DNA of 64,000 bases from Azophilus sp965199705 (GCA_965199705.1 OZ241359.1:248001-312000), one strand, 5' to 3'; positions 1-8,634 are shown, counted from the stretch's first letter. Numbers and translations: made by a program. The notes: generated by a model from the letters alone, not told the origin.

Positions 1-59
1 GCGCAGATCGGCCCCAGAGCGGCAAGTTTGAGAATGTTCGGTATGCACATGGCAGCAGC

Positions 60-2249
60 TCAGTCCAGAGATTCCAGCTTGGCCAGGCCCAGAATCAACC
101 ACTTCTGGCCGGCATCGGTAAAATTGACCTGCACCTGCGCACGGTCGCCCTGGCCGTTGCATTGCAGCACCACGCCTTCCCCGAACCTCCGGTGCGTCAC
201 GCGCTGGCCCACCGCCAGGGCGGACTGCCGGGAGAATAGCGCCCGGGTTGGATCCGGGCCGCCCACATCCGCGGTCACCTGTTGCAGCCGCACCGGTTCA
301 AGCAGGGCTTCCGGCAATTCGCGGATGAAGCGGGAAGGTGGATTGAAGGCTTCGGATTGATACAGTCGTCGGGTTTCGGCATGTGACAGATACAGTTGGC
401 GCATGGCCCGGGTGATGCCCACATAGCAAAGGCGACGTTCCTCCTCCAGGCCGGCGGGCGCCTCGATGGAATTCCGGTGCGGGAAGAGGCCGTCTTCCAT
501 GCCGGTCAGAAAGACCACGGGAAACTCCAGCCCCTTGGCAGAATGCAGCGTCATCATCTGCACCGCCGGCCCACGGCGATCACTTTCGCGCTGGCCGGCC
601 TCAAGCGCCGCATGATCCAGAAACGCTGCAAGATCCGATTGCCCGGGTTGATCCGGCGCATTCTGCACCGGCAGTGTCCATTCGCCAGGAAATTCGCGCG
701 CTGCCGCCACCAGTTCTTCCAGATTTTCCTTGCGCGCCAGGCCCACCTCGGGCCCCTCCTTGAGATGATGCGCAACCAGACCGCTGCGCTCCACGGCCAG
801 ATCGACGATCTCGCGCAGATGCAGGCCAGCGCTGTCTCGCTCCAGATCGTCGATCAATTGCAGAAACGTCTGCACTGCCGTGCGTGCGCGCCCGGCAAGC
901 TGGCCCTCGCGCACCAGGACCTGGCTGGCCTGCCACAAGGAAATGCCCTGGCTACGCGCCCGGTTACGCAGGATTTCCAGGGTTCGCTCGCCGATGCCGC
1001 GCGGCGGCGTATTGACCGCCCGTTCAAAGGCGATGTCGCTGTGCCGCTCCTGCATGAGCTGCAGATAGGCGAGCGCGTTCTTGATTTCCGCCCTTTCGAA
1101 GAAGCGGAAGCCACCGTAGATTCGATAGGGCAGATCGCGCCGAATCAGGGCCTCCTCCAGCACCCGGGACTGTGCATTGGAGCGGTACAGAACCGCGATA
1201 TCGTCCAGGGCGATGCCAGAATCCCGATGCGCTTCGATCTTCTCGCTGATCCAGCGCGCTTCGTCCAGGTCCGTGTCTGCTGCGTAGAGGCTGATCGGGT
1301 CGCCATCACTGTCGCCGGTCCACAATGACTTGGGAATGCGGCTGGTGTTGTGCTGGATCAAGGCGTTGGCGGCGCGCAGAATGTTGCCGGTAGAGCGATA
1401 GTTCTGCTCCAGACGGATGATCTTGACATCGCCCAGCTCGTCCAGAAACGACTGCACATTCTCCACGCGCGCCCCGCGCCAGCCGTAGATGGATTGATCC
1501 TCGTCGCCCACAGCCATCACATGCCCGGTGTCCCCGGCCAGGAGTTTCAGCCAGTCGTATTGAATGCTGTTGGTGTCCTGAAACTCGTCCACCAGGAGAT
1601 GCTGAAACCGGCGCCGGTAGTGTGACAGCAGGTCGGCATCGCCTTTCAGGGTCTCCACGCAGCGCAGCAGGAGCTCGCCAAAGTCCACCAGCCCAGCCGC
1701 AGTGCAGGCCGCTTCATAGGCCACATATATCTCCCGCTGGGTCCGGTTCGCGGGATGATCGGTTTGCGGCAGATCCTTGGCGCGCACGCCCTGGTCCTTG
1801 CAGCGGTTGATGAAGCCGAGCGCCTGGCGCACCGGCCAACGCGCCTCGTCAATCTCCAGCGACCGCATCACCCGCTTGACCAGGCGCTGCTGGTCATCCG
1901 CATCCAGAATCTGGAAGTTCTGCGGCAATCCGGCTTGCTGCCAGTGCATGCGCAGCAGGCGATGCGCCAGGCCGTGAAAGGTGCCGACCCAGAGCGCCGG
2001 ATTGTCTGCCATTGCCAGCAGCGCCCGGATCCGCTCACTCATTTCCCTGGCTGCCTTGTTGGTAAAGGTCACCGCCAGAACGCCATGCGGAGAAACGCCT
2101 TCGGCGGCGATCAACCAGGCGATGCGATGCACCAGTACCCGAGTCTTGCCGCTGCCGGCGCCGGCCACGACCAGCAGGTTGCCGGGCGCGGCGGTGACAG
2201 CTTCGCGCTGGGCGTCATTGAGGCCGTTGAGTATGTGCGTGACGTCCAT
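60..2249 (-). CDS. uvrD: ATP-dependent DNA helicase II (UvrD/Rep family)
   Basis: Superfamily 1 3'-5' DNA helicase of 729 aa, close to the usual UvrD length. It unwinds DNA in nucleotide excision repair and methyl-directed mismatch repair. Visible motifs in order: the N-terminal Q-motif region (LNDAQREAV), Walker A GAGSGKT near residue 32, the Walker B/motif II segment DEFQDTN, the GDEDQSIYGWRGA motif III region, QNYRS (motif IV), and the C-terminal TLHSAKGLEF and VGITRA motifs (V and VI). The C-terminal tail includes the conserved GQRVTHRRFGEGVV segment shared by UvrD and PcrA. The start is the ATG at 2249. It is divergent from gluQ, with a copy of the dispersed hairpin repeat between them. 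UvrD is preferred over Rep because of the C-terminal module; Rep remains possible. Confidence 0.93.
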   Translation of the reverse strand: MDVTHILNGLNDAQREAVTAAPGNLLVVAGAGSGKTRVLVHRIAWLIAAEGVSPHGVLAVTFTNKAAREMSERIRALLAMADNPALWVGTFHGLAHRLLRMHWQQAGLPQNFQILDADDQQRLVKRVMRSLEIDEARWPVRQALGFINRCKDQGVRAKDLPQTDHPANRTQREIYVAYEAACTAAGLVDFGELLLRCVETLKGDADLLSHYRRRFQHLLVDEFQDTNSIQYDWLKLLAGDTGHVMAVGDEDQSIYGWRGARVENVQSFLDELGDVKIIRLEQNYRSTGNILRAANALIQHNTSRIPKSLWTGDSDGDPISLYAADTDLDEARWISEKIEAHRDSGIALDDIAVLYRSNAQSRVLEEALIRRDLPYRIYGGFRFFERAEIKNALAYLQLMQERHSDIAFERAVNTPPRGIGERTLEILRNRARSQGISLWQASQVLVREGQLAGRARTAVQTFLQLIDDLERDSAGLHLREIVDLAVERSGLVAHHLKEGPEVGLARKENLEELVAAAREFPGEWTLPVQNAPDQPGQSDLAAFLDHAALEAGQRESDRRGPAVQMMTLHSAKGLEFPVVFLTGMEDGLFPHRNSIEAPAGLEEERRLCYVGITRAMRQLYLSHAETRRLYQSEAFNPPSRFIRELPEALLEPVRLQQVTADVGGPDPTRALFSRQSALAVGQRVTHRRFGEGVVLQCNGQGDRAQVQVNFTDAGQKWLILGLAKLESLD

Positions 2250-2342
2250 GGCCAGCGTGGCAACGAGGGTGTGTCATTGTAGCCCGGCGCGCCGCCGGGG
2301 CGCTTCTCGGTAACTCGATATCGGGGTAACCTGTCCTGTATT

Positions 2343-2386
2343 CACCTGAGCCGCACATGGCGCCAGGAGCCGTGATGGTCGCGCAG
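2343..2386 (-). repeat. Dispersed hairpin-repeat copy C
   Basis: Read on the minus strand this matches the family pattern: GACCATCACGGC, then CTGGCGCCATGTGC, then GGCTCAG. It lies in the uvrD/gluQ divergent intergenic region, just before the gluQ TTG start. Its arms pair poorly compared with other copies. Confidence 0.6.
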
Positions 2387-2397
2387 GGTATCGCCCG

Positions 2398-3285
2398 TTG
2401 AACGACACGCCCGCCGCTGCCGCGAAAGGCGTTGTTCCGGCAGGCCGGTTCGCGCCCTCGCCAACCGGGCCCTTGCACATCGGATCCCTCTATATCGCGC
2501 TGGCCAGTTTTCTGGATGCGCGCGCCGGCGGGTACGCCTGGCGCATTCGATTCGATGATCTGGATACGCCACGCAATGCGCCAGGCGCTGTCACCGACAT
2601 ACTGCGCACGCTTGAGGCGCATCACCTCGGCTGGGATGGGGCCGTGCATTATCAGAGCCAGCACCAGGAACGCTATCAGGCTGCGCTCACCAGGCTGCGG
2701 CAAGCCGATCTGATCTTCTATTGCACCTGTTCGCGCCGAACCCTGGCCGGCGAGACCGTGTATCCGGGCCTCTGCCGAAGCCAGCGCACACCGCTTGTGG
2801 ACGCATCCATACGGGTTCAAGCGCCCGATCAGGCCATCCACTTCGAGGATGCCGTGCAAGGGGTGCAATCAGAGAACATGGCGCGCAATTGCGGGGATTT
2901 CCTGATCAAACGCCGGGATGGGCCCTTCGCCTATCAGTTGGCCGCCGCCGTGGACGACGGCGACGCTGGAATCCAGCGTGTGGTGCGCGGCCGCGACCTA
3001 CTGTCGAGCACACCGCGGCAGTTGTATCTGATGGATAGGCTGGGCCTTTGTCGCCCAACCTACGCGCATCTGCCCTTGCTGATGAGCCCGGATGGCAGAA
3101 AGTGGTCCACACGGCATCGGGCGCCGCCCCTGGATACCGAAGCGCCTGCAAGAAACCTGAGCGTTTGCCTTGGCCACCTGGGGATGCAGGCGCCGGACTT
3201 GCCGCCGGAGGAACTCATCGCCTGGGCGGTTGAACGCTGGCCCCGGCGGCGGGTGCAGCGCCAGAACCGGATCGTGCCTCGATAG
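2398..3285 (+). CDS. gluQ: Glutamyl-Q tRNA(Asp) synthetase
   Basis: GluRS-like enzyme that activates glutamate and attaches it to the queuosine base in the anticodon of tRNA-Asp. At 295 aa it matches the family, which keeps the catalytic core of GluRS and lacks the anticodon-binding domain. The N-terminus has the ATP-site signature FAPSPTGPLHIGSL (HIGH motif). The zinc site is C-T-C followed by Y-P-G-L-C, as in YadB. The KMSKS-equivalent loop reads GRKWSTRHRAP where family members usually have a KLSK-type loop, so the second lysine is lost. The TTG start is the only in-frame start just before the conserved core. It stands alone; in some gammaproteobacteria it follows dksA, which is not here. 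Confidence 0.88.
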   Translation: MNDTPAAAAKGVVPAGRFAPSPTGPLHIGSLYIALASFLDARAGGYAWRIRFDDLDTPRNAPGAVTDILRTLEAHHLGWDGAVHYQSQHQERYQAALTRLRQADLIFYCTCSRRTLAGETVYPGLCRSQRTPLVDASIRVQAPDQAIHFEDAVQGVQSENMARNCGDFLIKRRDGPFAYQLAAAVDDGDAGIQRVVRGRDLLSSTPRQLYLMDRLGLCRPTYAHLPLLMSPDGRKWSTRHRAPPLDTEAPARNLSVCLGHLGMQAPDLPPEELIAWAVERWPRRRVQRQNRIVPR

Positions 3286-3363
3286 TCCAGCCCGCGCATC
3301 CAGCCCGGAACCGCGAACCAGGCACCGAACGGGTTGCTGCGCTGCAATTGAAAAATAAACAAA

Positions 3364-3406
3364 ATCATCCCGTTCTATCAGCGCCCTGGCGCAATATTCG
3401 GGCTGT
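3364..3406 (+). repeat. Dispersed hairpin-repeat copy E
   Basis: ATCATCC, then CCGTTCTATCAGCGCC, CTGGCGCAATATTC and GGGCTG. The arms CAGC(G)CC and GGGCTG pair with one bulged G around the conserved loop. It sits between gluQ and the NtrC-like gene. It is nearly identical to the copy at 59753, apart from a 3-nt gap. Confidence 0.75.
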
Positions 3407-3436
3407 ACGGGCTGGCGGGTTTGCTACTATCCCGCC

Positions 3437-4729
3437 ATGCGTCGTTTGTTGCATATCGAGGAAAACCCGGGATTGCGGGCCGATCTGGCGCAGATGCTGG
3501 AGCGTCGGGGTTTCGAGGTCACGAGTTGCCGGCCAGACGATGTGCTGGAACCGGCCAACCTGATCGGATTCGATCTGGTCCTCGCAGGATTGTCCGGCGC
3601 CGGCCAGATTCATCTCCTGCGCACTGCCGGGCAGGTGCCGGTCGTGATCACCACCACCAGCGGTGATGTACGGCAAGGCGTGCAAGCCATGAAGGCGGGC
3701 GCCGCAGACTATCTGCAGCTCCCCCTGGAGGCCGGAGAACTCACGGCCGCCCTGGAAGAGGCCATTGCCCACAGCAAGCGCGCCGGCGCCATGACGGAGG
3801 GTCTGCCGGCGCTTGTCGCCGCCAGTGACGTAATGGCCGACATCTGGAAGCAGGTGTCGCAGGTGGCGCCTACCCAGGCCGCAGTGCTCTTGGAGGGTGA
3901 ATCCGGCACCGGCAAGAGCTTCTTCGCGCACGCCATCCATTCGGCCAGCAATCACCGGCAAGCGCCTTTCATAACCGTGGATTGCGCTGCGATTCCAAGG
4001 CCGGCCATCGAATCGGAACTGTTTGGCATGCGCACTGTCTCCGCCGGACCGGGCGGCCTGCTGCAAGCCGCCCGAGGCGGCGCCCTGTTTCTCGACGAAG
4101 TAGGCGCTCTGCCCCTTGAGGTTCAGGGGCGGCTGGAGCAGCAGCTGGCCGAGCTGGCGGACTCCGCTCAACCCACCCGCCTGATCGCAAGCTCCTGCCG
4201 CGATCTGACGAAACTGGCGGCATCCGGTCTCTTCCTGGAAGCGTTGCGGCGCAGGCTTTCCAACGTCTTGCTGCGCCTGCCGCCACTGCGTGACCGTCAG
4301 GAAGACGCAACGCGCCTGGCCAAGGGGCTGTTGAGCCAGTTTCGGCAGAACCTGGGGAAATCCCACGCCACCCTGGCCCCGGATGCGCTGAGTGCGATTC
4401 GCAGCTACAACTGGCCTGGCAATGTGCGGGAACTGGCCAATGCCATGGAGCGGGCAGCGATCCTCTGCCAGGGCGGAGAGGTGCCGGCCAGTCTGCTGGC
4501 AATCGACGTCGAGCCTGATTCTGCGCACTTGCCGTCGGCGGTGGAAGAACCGGGTCAGGGGTCGCTCGAAGCCTACTTTGTCGCCTTCGTTCAGAAGCAC
4601 CAGGATCACTTCACGGAAACCGAGATCGCAGAAAAGCTCGGTATCAGCCGCAAGAGCCTGTGGGAAAGACGGCAGCGGCTGAACATCCCGCGCATCGGCA
4701 CGCGCACGCGCCGACCGAGAAGAGCTTAG
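3437..4729 (+). CDS. NtrC-family AAA+ regulator with degenerate receiver and no GAFTGA
   Basis: A 430-aa protein with response-regulator architecture: receiver-like domain (about 1-120), AAA+ domain (about 130-360) and Fis-type helix-turn-helix at the C-terminus (ETEIAEKLGISRKSLWERR). Walker A GESGTGKS and Walker B GGALFLDEV are intact, and the R-finger region WPGNVREL is present. Two functional signatures are missing. The phosphoacceptor Asp position is Gly51 (DLVLAGL) and the conserved Lys is Leu95 (QLPL), although the acidic pair Glu8-Glu9 remains. After ELFG the loop is shortened and lacks GAFTGA, the segment that contacts sigma-54. It probably binds DNA and hydrolyses ATP without phosphorylation by a kinase, and perhaps works with sigma-70 or as a repressor. 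No histidine kinase gene lies beside it. Its targets are unknown. Confidence 0.85.
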   Translation: MRRLLHIEENPGLRADLAQMLERRGFEVTSCRPDDVLEPANLIGFDLVLAGLSGAGQIHLLRTAGQVPVVITTTSGDVRQGVQAMKAGAADYLQLPLEAGELTAALEEAIAHSKRAGAMTEGLPALVAASDVMADIWKQVSQVAPTQAAVLLEGESGTGKSFFAHAIHSASNHRQAPFITVDCAAIPRPAIESELFGMRTVSAGPGGLLQAARGGALFLDEVGALPLEVQGRLEQQLAELADSAQPTRLIASSCRDLTKLAASGLFLEALRRRLSNVLLRLPPLRDRQEDATRLAKGLLSQFRQNLGKSHATLAPDALSAIRSYNWPGNVRELANAMERAAILCQGGEVPASLLAIDVEPDSAHLPSAVEEPGQGSLEAYFVAFVQKHQDHFTETEIAEKLGISRKSLWERRQRLNIPRIGTRTRRPRRA

Positions 4730-4851
4730 CCCGAACTTCTCTCCGATTCTTGCTATTGGCGCTCGTGCATGGCGGCGTTGAGACCACCATCAATGAGCGA
4801 CCCCAGGCTGGCGCCGCCACAGACGAACTGAGCTGCGAGCTGCCGAGCCTT

Positions 4852-4887
4852 CACCCGCCCGGATATTGCATCAGGCGGGCGATGCTG
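4852..4887 (-). repeat. Dispersed hairpin-repeat copy X
   Basis: On the minus strand: GCATCGCCCG, CCTGATGCAATATC, CGGGCGGGTG. The arms CGCCCG and CGGGCG are perfectly complementary, and the loop differs from other copies by few bases. The TGA stop of the thiol dioxygenase gene (4871) lies inside the loop. Confidence 0.75.
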
Positions 4888-5464
4888 CGGATGCAGGCCC
4901 CTGACTGGCGCACACTGTGGTGCGTTCGCGCGTGCCCTCGGCCACATCGTAGATGTGAAAGGCGTTCATCGCCTGTCCATAGAGATGCAGGCTGACGGTC
5001 ACCTCGCCGGCGGCGGGCGCGCCAGTCTCATGGATATGGTCCGGGTAGGGCAGGAAGGTGGTTACAGACCTTTCGGTGAGCATGACCGAGCCGGCTCGCC
5101 GCAGCTCTATGCCCTGGTCGGCATCGACGTCCGGGTCCATGCGACACATGGCGTTTTCCTGAAGCATGCCCTGCAGGATGCCGACCACACCCCAGGTGCC
5201 GTGATCGTGCACGGGCGTCCATTGGCCGGGCATCCAGACCATGGCGTAAAGCGACGGCCCGCCCCGGCCATCCACACAAACCGCATGGCGGGCGTACTGA
5301 GCCGGGTCCGGGCGCAATGAACGCTCACTGAGCAGACGAGGGTACTGATCCAGCAAACGATACATGAGTGGCGCCATCTGCCCGACACAGTCCTCGGGCG
5401 CGGCGTTTCTGCGCAGCCGTTTGCGCACATCCGACATGAATTGTTCCAGTACCGCTTGGCCCAT
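4871..5464 (-). CDS. Cysteine dioxygenase-type thiol dioxygenase (cupin)
   Basis: A 197-aa single-domain cupin of the bacterial cysteine dioxygenase family: a cytosolic non-heme iron enzyme that oxidises a thiol to its sulfinate. The first metal motif is GQWTPVHDHGTWGVVGILQG, giving two of the three iron-binding histidines. The glutamate of the classic cupin motif is replaced by Gly, as expected for a 3-His site. The third histidine is probably in the PDHIHETG segment. Bacterial homologues of this length may use L-cysteine or 3-mercaptopropionate, and the sequence alone does not settle this. It is divergent from an Lrp-family regulator across a 136-bp AT-rich region, which suggests amino-acid-responsive control. 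The last codons and the stop lie in a hairpin-repeat copy. Confidence 0.8.
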   Translation of the reverse strand: MGQAVLEQFMSDVRKRLRRNAAPEDCVGQMAPLMYRLLDQYPRLLSERSLRPDPAQYARHAVCVDGRGGPSLYAMVWMPGQWTPVHDHGTWGVVGILQGMLQENAMCRMDPDVDADQGIELRRAGSVMLTERSVTTFLPYPDHIHETGAPAAGEVTVSLHLYGQAMNAFHIYDVAEGTRERTTVCASQGPASAASPA

Positions 5465-5539
5465 GCTCGCTTCCCCGGGTTGCTCTGACGTCTGGCGCTC
5501 GTTGCTGATTTCTGACCAGCAGGATAATAGCCCTGTTGT

Positions 5540-5598
5540 ATGAGTATTTTTTGCTATTTTTCACTACAATAATCGACTTTATGAGGATACTATTCTAG
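5540..5598. promoter_or_regulatory. AT-rich divergent control region, thiol dioxygenase / Lrp gene
   Basis: This stretch is far more AT-rich than its surroundings (GAGTATTTTTTGCTATTTT and onward). It holds an inverted AGTAT...ATACT pair. It lies between divergent genes, one of which encodes an Lrp-type regulator. Such AT-rich tracts are typical Lrp-family binding regions. The exact operator is not resolved. Confidence 0.4.
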
Positions 5599-5600
5599 CG

Positions 5601-6074
5601 ATGCGCCTTGATCGAACTGACCTCAAGATACTTGACCTGCTGCAACACGACGCCACGATGTCCACGGCCGAGATTGCCGACACGGTGGGCCTGAGCACCA
5701 CGCCCTGTTGGCGACGCATCCAGAACCTGGAGAAGAACGGGGTGATCCGGCAGCGTGTTGCCCTGCTTGACCGGGATCACCTGAATGTCGGCATAGACGC
5801 CTTCGTCGCGGTTCGCACAGACCAGCACAACCAGCTCTGGCTGGAGAATTTCGCGAAAGCGGTGACAGCATTTTCCGAGGTGATCGAGCTGTACCGGCTG
5901 AGTGGCGAAATCGACTACCTGATGCGCGTGGTCGTCCCCGATATCGCCGCCTACGACCACTTCTATCAGCGCCTGATCCAGGTAATCGACCTGTCGGACG
6001 TCAGCACCAGCTTCGCGATGGAGCGCATCAAATACACCACCATCCTGCCGCTGCATCATGCAGGCGGCGGATAG
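5601..6074 (+). CDS. Lrp/AsnC family transcriptional regulator
   Basis: A 157-aa feast/famine regulator: N-terminal winged HTH (LDRTDLKILDLLQHDATMSTAEIADTVGLSTTPCWRRI is the usual pattern, in parts) followed by a C-terminal RAM/ACT-like ligand domain. The C-terminal half keeps the GEIDYLMRVVV pattern seen in Lrp proteins. These proteins form octamers and sense amino acids. The ATG at 5601 follows the AT-rich region. The gene lies between the divergent thiol dioxygenase gene and the downstream glutaryl-CoA dehydrogenase gene (117 bp further on). It may control one or both and probably regulates itself. Its effector cannot be read from the sequence. Confidence 0.88.
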   Translation: MRLDRTDLKILDLLQHDATMSTAEIADTVGLSTTPCWRRIQNLEKNGVIRQRVALLDRDHLNVGIDAFVAVRTDQHNQLWLENFAKAVTAFSEVIELYRLSGEIDYLMRVVVPDIAAYDHFYQRLIQVIDLSDVSTSFAMERIKYTTILPLHHAGGG

Positions 6075-6190
6075 CCGACATCACGACGGGCGCAGGCTGC
6101 TGTATGCTTTGCCGATGGCTCCGCTGACAGACACGAAATCGAGCGGGCGGAACGACGCCTCGACAACCGAAGAACCCTGAGCAACACGCA

Positions 6191-7375
6191 ATGGCCGGCA
6201 ACACCTGGCAACGATTCAACTGGCAGGACCCCTTCCTGCTGGATCGACAATTGACCGACGAGCAGCGCATGGTGCGCGATGCCGCCCGGCAATACGCGAG
6301 CGAGAAACTGTTGCCGCGCGTGCAAGCGGCGTTTCGCGCCGAATCCACCGATCTCGGCATATTCCGGGAAATGGGTGCGCTTGGCTTTCTCGGGGCCACC
6401 ATAGACGGTTATGGCTGCCCTGGCGTTGATTACATTTCCTACGGGCTGCTGGCGAGAGAGATCGAGCGCGTGGATTCCGGCTATCGCTCGATGATGAGCG
6501 TGCAGAGTTCGCTGGTGATGTACCCCATATACGCCTACGGAACCGAATCGCAACGCGAAAGATATCTGCCAGGATTGGCGACGGGCGAATGGATCGGCTG
6601 CTTTGGCCTGACCGAGCCGGACCACGGCTCGGACCCGATGGGCATGACCACACGGGCAAGGCGCGTGGATGGCGGCTACCTGCTCAAGGGCGCGAAGATG
6701 TGGATCACCAACAGCCCGATCGCAGACGTATTCATCGTCTGGGCAAAGACCGACGACGACAGAATCCGCGGCTTCATTCTGGAAAAGGGCATGCAGAATC
6801 TGATCGCGCCGAAGATCGAGGGCAAGCTGGCGCTGCGCGCGTCTGTCACCGGCGAGATCGTCATGGATGAGGTGTTTGTGCCGGAAACGCAGCTGCTGCC
6901 CGGCGTCGAGGGCCTCAAGGGACCGTTCGGATGCCTCAACAACGCCCGCTATGGCATCGCCTGGGGCGCCCTCGGCGCGGCCGAGACCTGCTGGCATACG
7001 GCGCGGGATTACACGCTGGCGCGCAGCCAGTTCGGTCAACCACTCGCCGCCAATCAACTCATCCAGCTCAAGCTCGCCGACATGCAGACGGAGATCAGCG
7101 TCGCCTTGCAGGCTTGCCTGCGGGCCGGACAACTCATGGCCGAGGGGCAGATTGCGCCCGAGCTGATATCGCTGATCAAGCGAAATTCCTGCGGCAAGGC
7201 GCTGGAGATCGCCCGCAAGGCGAGGGACATGCTCGGCGGCAACGGCATATCCGACGAGTATCCGGTGATGCGGCACATGCTCAATCTCGAAGTGGTGAAC
7301 ACCTACGAAGGCACGCACGACATACACGCGCTCATACTGGGAAGAACCCAGACTGACATTGCCGCCTTTTCGTAA
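6191..7375 (+). CDS. gcdH: Glutaryl-CoA dehydrogenase
   Basis: FAD-dependent acyl-CoA dehydrogenase that oxidises and decarboxylates glutaryl-CoA to crotonyl-CoA in lysine and tryptophan degradation. It has 394 aa, as usual for the family. The segments that set GcdH apart are present: the N-terminal FNWQDPFLLDRQLTDEE-like start, GLTEPDHGSDPMGM for FAD binding, KMWITNSPIADVF, and the C-terminal NTYEGTHDIHALILGR with the catalytic glutamate of the YEGT motif. The arginine of the GcdH substrate site probably lies in the KGPFGCLNNARYGIAWG segment. It follows an Lrp regulator in the same direction. No glutaryl-CoA synthesis genes are adjacent, so the route into glutaryl-CoA is encoded elsewhere. 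Confidence 0.93.
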   Translation: MAGNTWQRFNWQDPFLLDRQLTDEQRMVRDAARQYASEKLLPRVQAAFRAESTDLGIFREMGALGFLGATIDGYGCPGVDYISYGLLAREIERVDSGYRSMMSVQSSLVMYPIYAYGTESQRERYLPGLATGEWIGCFGLTEPDHGSDPMGMTTRARRVDGGYLLKGAKMWITNSPIADVFIVWAKTDDDRIRGFILEKGMQNLIAPKIEGKLALRASVTGEIVMDEVFVPETQLLPGVEGLKGPFGCLNNARYGIAWGALGAAETCWHTARDYTLARSQFGQPLAANQLIQLKLADMQTEISVALQACLRAGQLMAEGQIAPELISLIKRNSCGKALEIARKARDMLGGNGISDEYPVMRHMLNLEVVNTYEGTHDIHALILGRTQTDIAAFS

Positions 7376-7423
7376 TCGCCGAGTACCCGTCCCAGGGCGG
7401 CGAAATCGAGGAGACGCCGCCCG

Positions 7424-8581
7424 TCAGGCTCTCGTGAACAGTTGGCCGGGTTCGGCCAAGGCGGCAAGCGGCGCCGCCTCCACAGATTCACTCAGGCGGT
7501 AGCGCCTGGCGCCCGGATAGACAACGACCACCTGCTCAAGACCCAGGTCTTCCAAGGCAATCCGGATAGATGGCGTGATTTTCGGCGCGTCCGCCCGTTT
7601 GCATTCCACGCCAAAAAGCCGGTCGCCTTGCCGCAACAACAGATCAATCTCGGCGCCCTGATGCGTGGCCCAGAACCAGGCGTCGCTGAAGGATTCGGTT
7701 GCAAGCACCTGCTCGATCACGAACCCTTCCCAAGACGCGCCCAGCACTGGATGACTCAGCAGCGCCCGTTCCGTCTCCAGGCCCAGCAACTGGTGCAGCA
7801 GCCCACTGTCGCGGATATAGACCTTGGGCGCCTTGACTTGACGCTTGCGGACGTTGACATGCCAAGGCCGCAACTGACGCACCATCAACGCATCGGAGAG
7901 CAGATCAAGGTAGTGGCGCACGGCGGTTGCGGAAACCCCGAGCGCCCGTCCAAGCACTGACGCATTCCAGATTCGGCCGTGGTAGTGGGCGATCATCGTC
8001 CAGAATCGCAGCAGGGTGACGGCGGGCACTCGCAGGCCCCACTGCGGAAATTCGCGCTCCAGAAGCGTGCGCACGAATTGTTCTCGCCAGGCGACGCTAT
8101 CGCGTTCGGAGCCCACCAGAAATGCGCGCGGAAAGCCACCCCGACGCCAGAGCGTGGCGGCAGAGTCTTCGCCGAGTTCCGCGAGCGTAAATCCACTCAC
8201 CTCGATCCGCTCCATCCGCCCCGCGAGAGTTTCTGCGCTCTGTCGCATGAGGTCGCCGGAGGCGCTGCCCAGAATCAGGAATCGTGCTGATTGTGGGCGG
8301 CGGTCTGCAAGGACTCGAAGCAATTGAAAGAGATCTGGCCGCCGCTGGATCTCGTCGATAATCACCAGACCCTCAAGCTGCGCCAGGGCCGTCATGGGTT
8401 CGTCGAGACGGCGCAGGCTGACTGGGTCCTCGAGATCGAAATAGTTGGGCGAGTTCTCGTCGAGCAGCGTGCGCGCCAGCGTAGTCTTGCCGACTTGACG
8501 GGCGCCGATGAGCACGGTCACCGGATTACGAGCAATCGACGCCCGGATTTGCGCCAGCAAGGCGCTGCGCGACACATTCAT
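7424..8581 (-). CDS. AAA ATPase with DUF4143 C-terminal domain
   Basis: A 385-aa member of the AAA_14/DUF4143 family. The N-terminal P-loop GARQVGKTTLARTLL lies near residue 26, and the Walker B-like segment is LVIIDEIQRRPDLFQLL. A central winged-helix-like region (VLGRALGVSATAVRHYLDLL) leads into the C-terminal DUF4143 part. That part contains an endonuclease-like pattern: EIDLLLRQGDRLFGVECKRA, a D...ExK arrangement. The cellular role of this widespread family is not established; links to DNA or toxin-antitoxin-like functions have been proposed. The start is the ATG at 8581, 8 bp from a perfect palindrome that may be its operator. It is a single-gene unit, and such genes are often horizontally mobile. 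Confidence 0.85.
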   Translation of the reverse strand: MNVSRSALLAQIRASIARNPVTVLIGARQVGKTTLARTLLDENSPNYFDLEDPVSLRRLDEPMTALAQLEGLVIIDEIQRRPDLFQLLRVLADRRPQSARFLILGSASGDLMRQSAETLAGRMERIEVSGFTLAELGEDSAATLWRRGGFPRAFLVGSERDSVAWREQFVRTLLEREFPQWGLRVPAVTLLRFWTMIAHYHGRIWNASVLGRALGVSATAVRHYLDLLSDALMVRQLRPWHVNVRKRQVKAPKVYIRDSGLLHQLLGLETERALLSHPVLGASWEGFVIEQVLATESFSDAWFWATHQGAEIDLLLRQGDRLFGVECKRADAPKITPSIRIALEDLGLEQVVVVYPGARRYRLSESVEAAPLAALAEPGQLFTRA

Positions 8582-8589
8582 CAGCCGAA

Positions 8590-8634
8590 TTTACCATGAA
8601 AATTGATTGATAGCCCATCAATTTTCATGGTAAA
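8590..8634. promoter_or_regulatory. Perfect 18-bp inverted repeat upstream of the AAA/DUF4143 gene
   Basis: TTTACCATGAAAATTGAT (8590-8607) and its exact reverse complement (8617-8634) flank a 9-nt spacer, TGATAGCCC. The element is AT-rich against a GC-rich background and ends 8 bp from the ATPase start. It could be an operator, an RNA hairpin in the leader, or the scar of a small mobile element. No T-run follows, so an intrinsic terminator is unlikely. Confidence 0.7.

Noticed and set aside
3365..4609. 414-codon open frame on the minus strand
   Set aside because: Antisense to the NtrC-like gene; composition-driven, with no recognisable domain.
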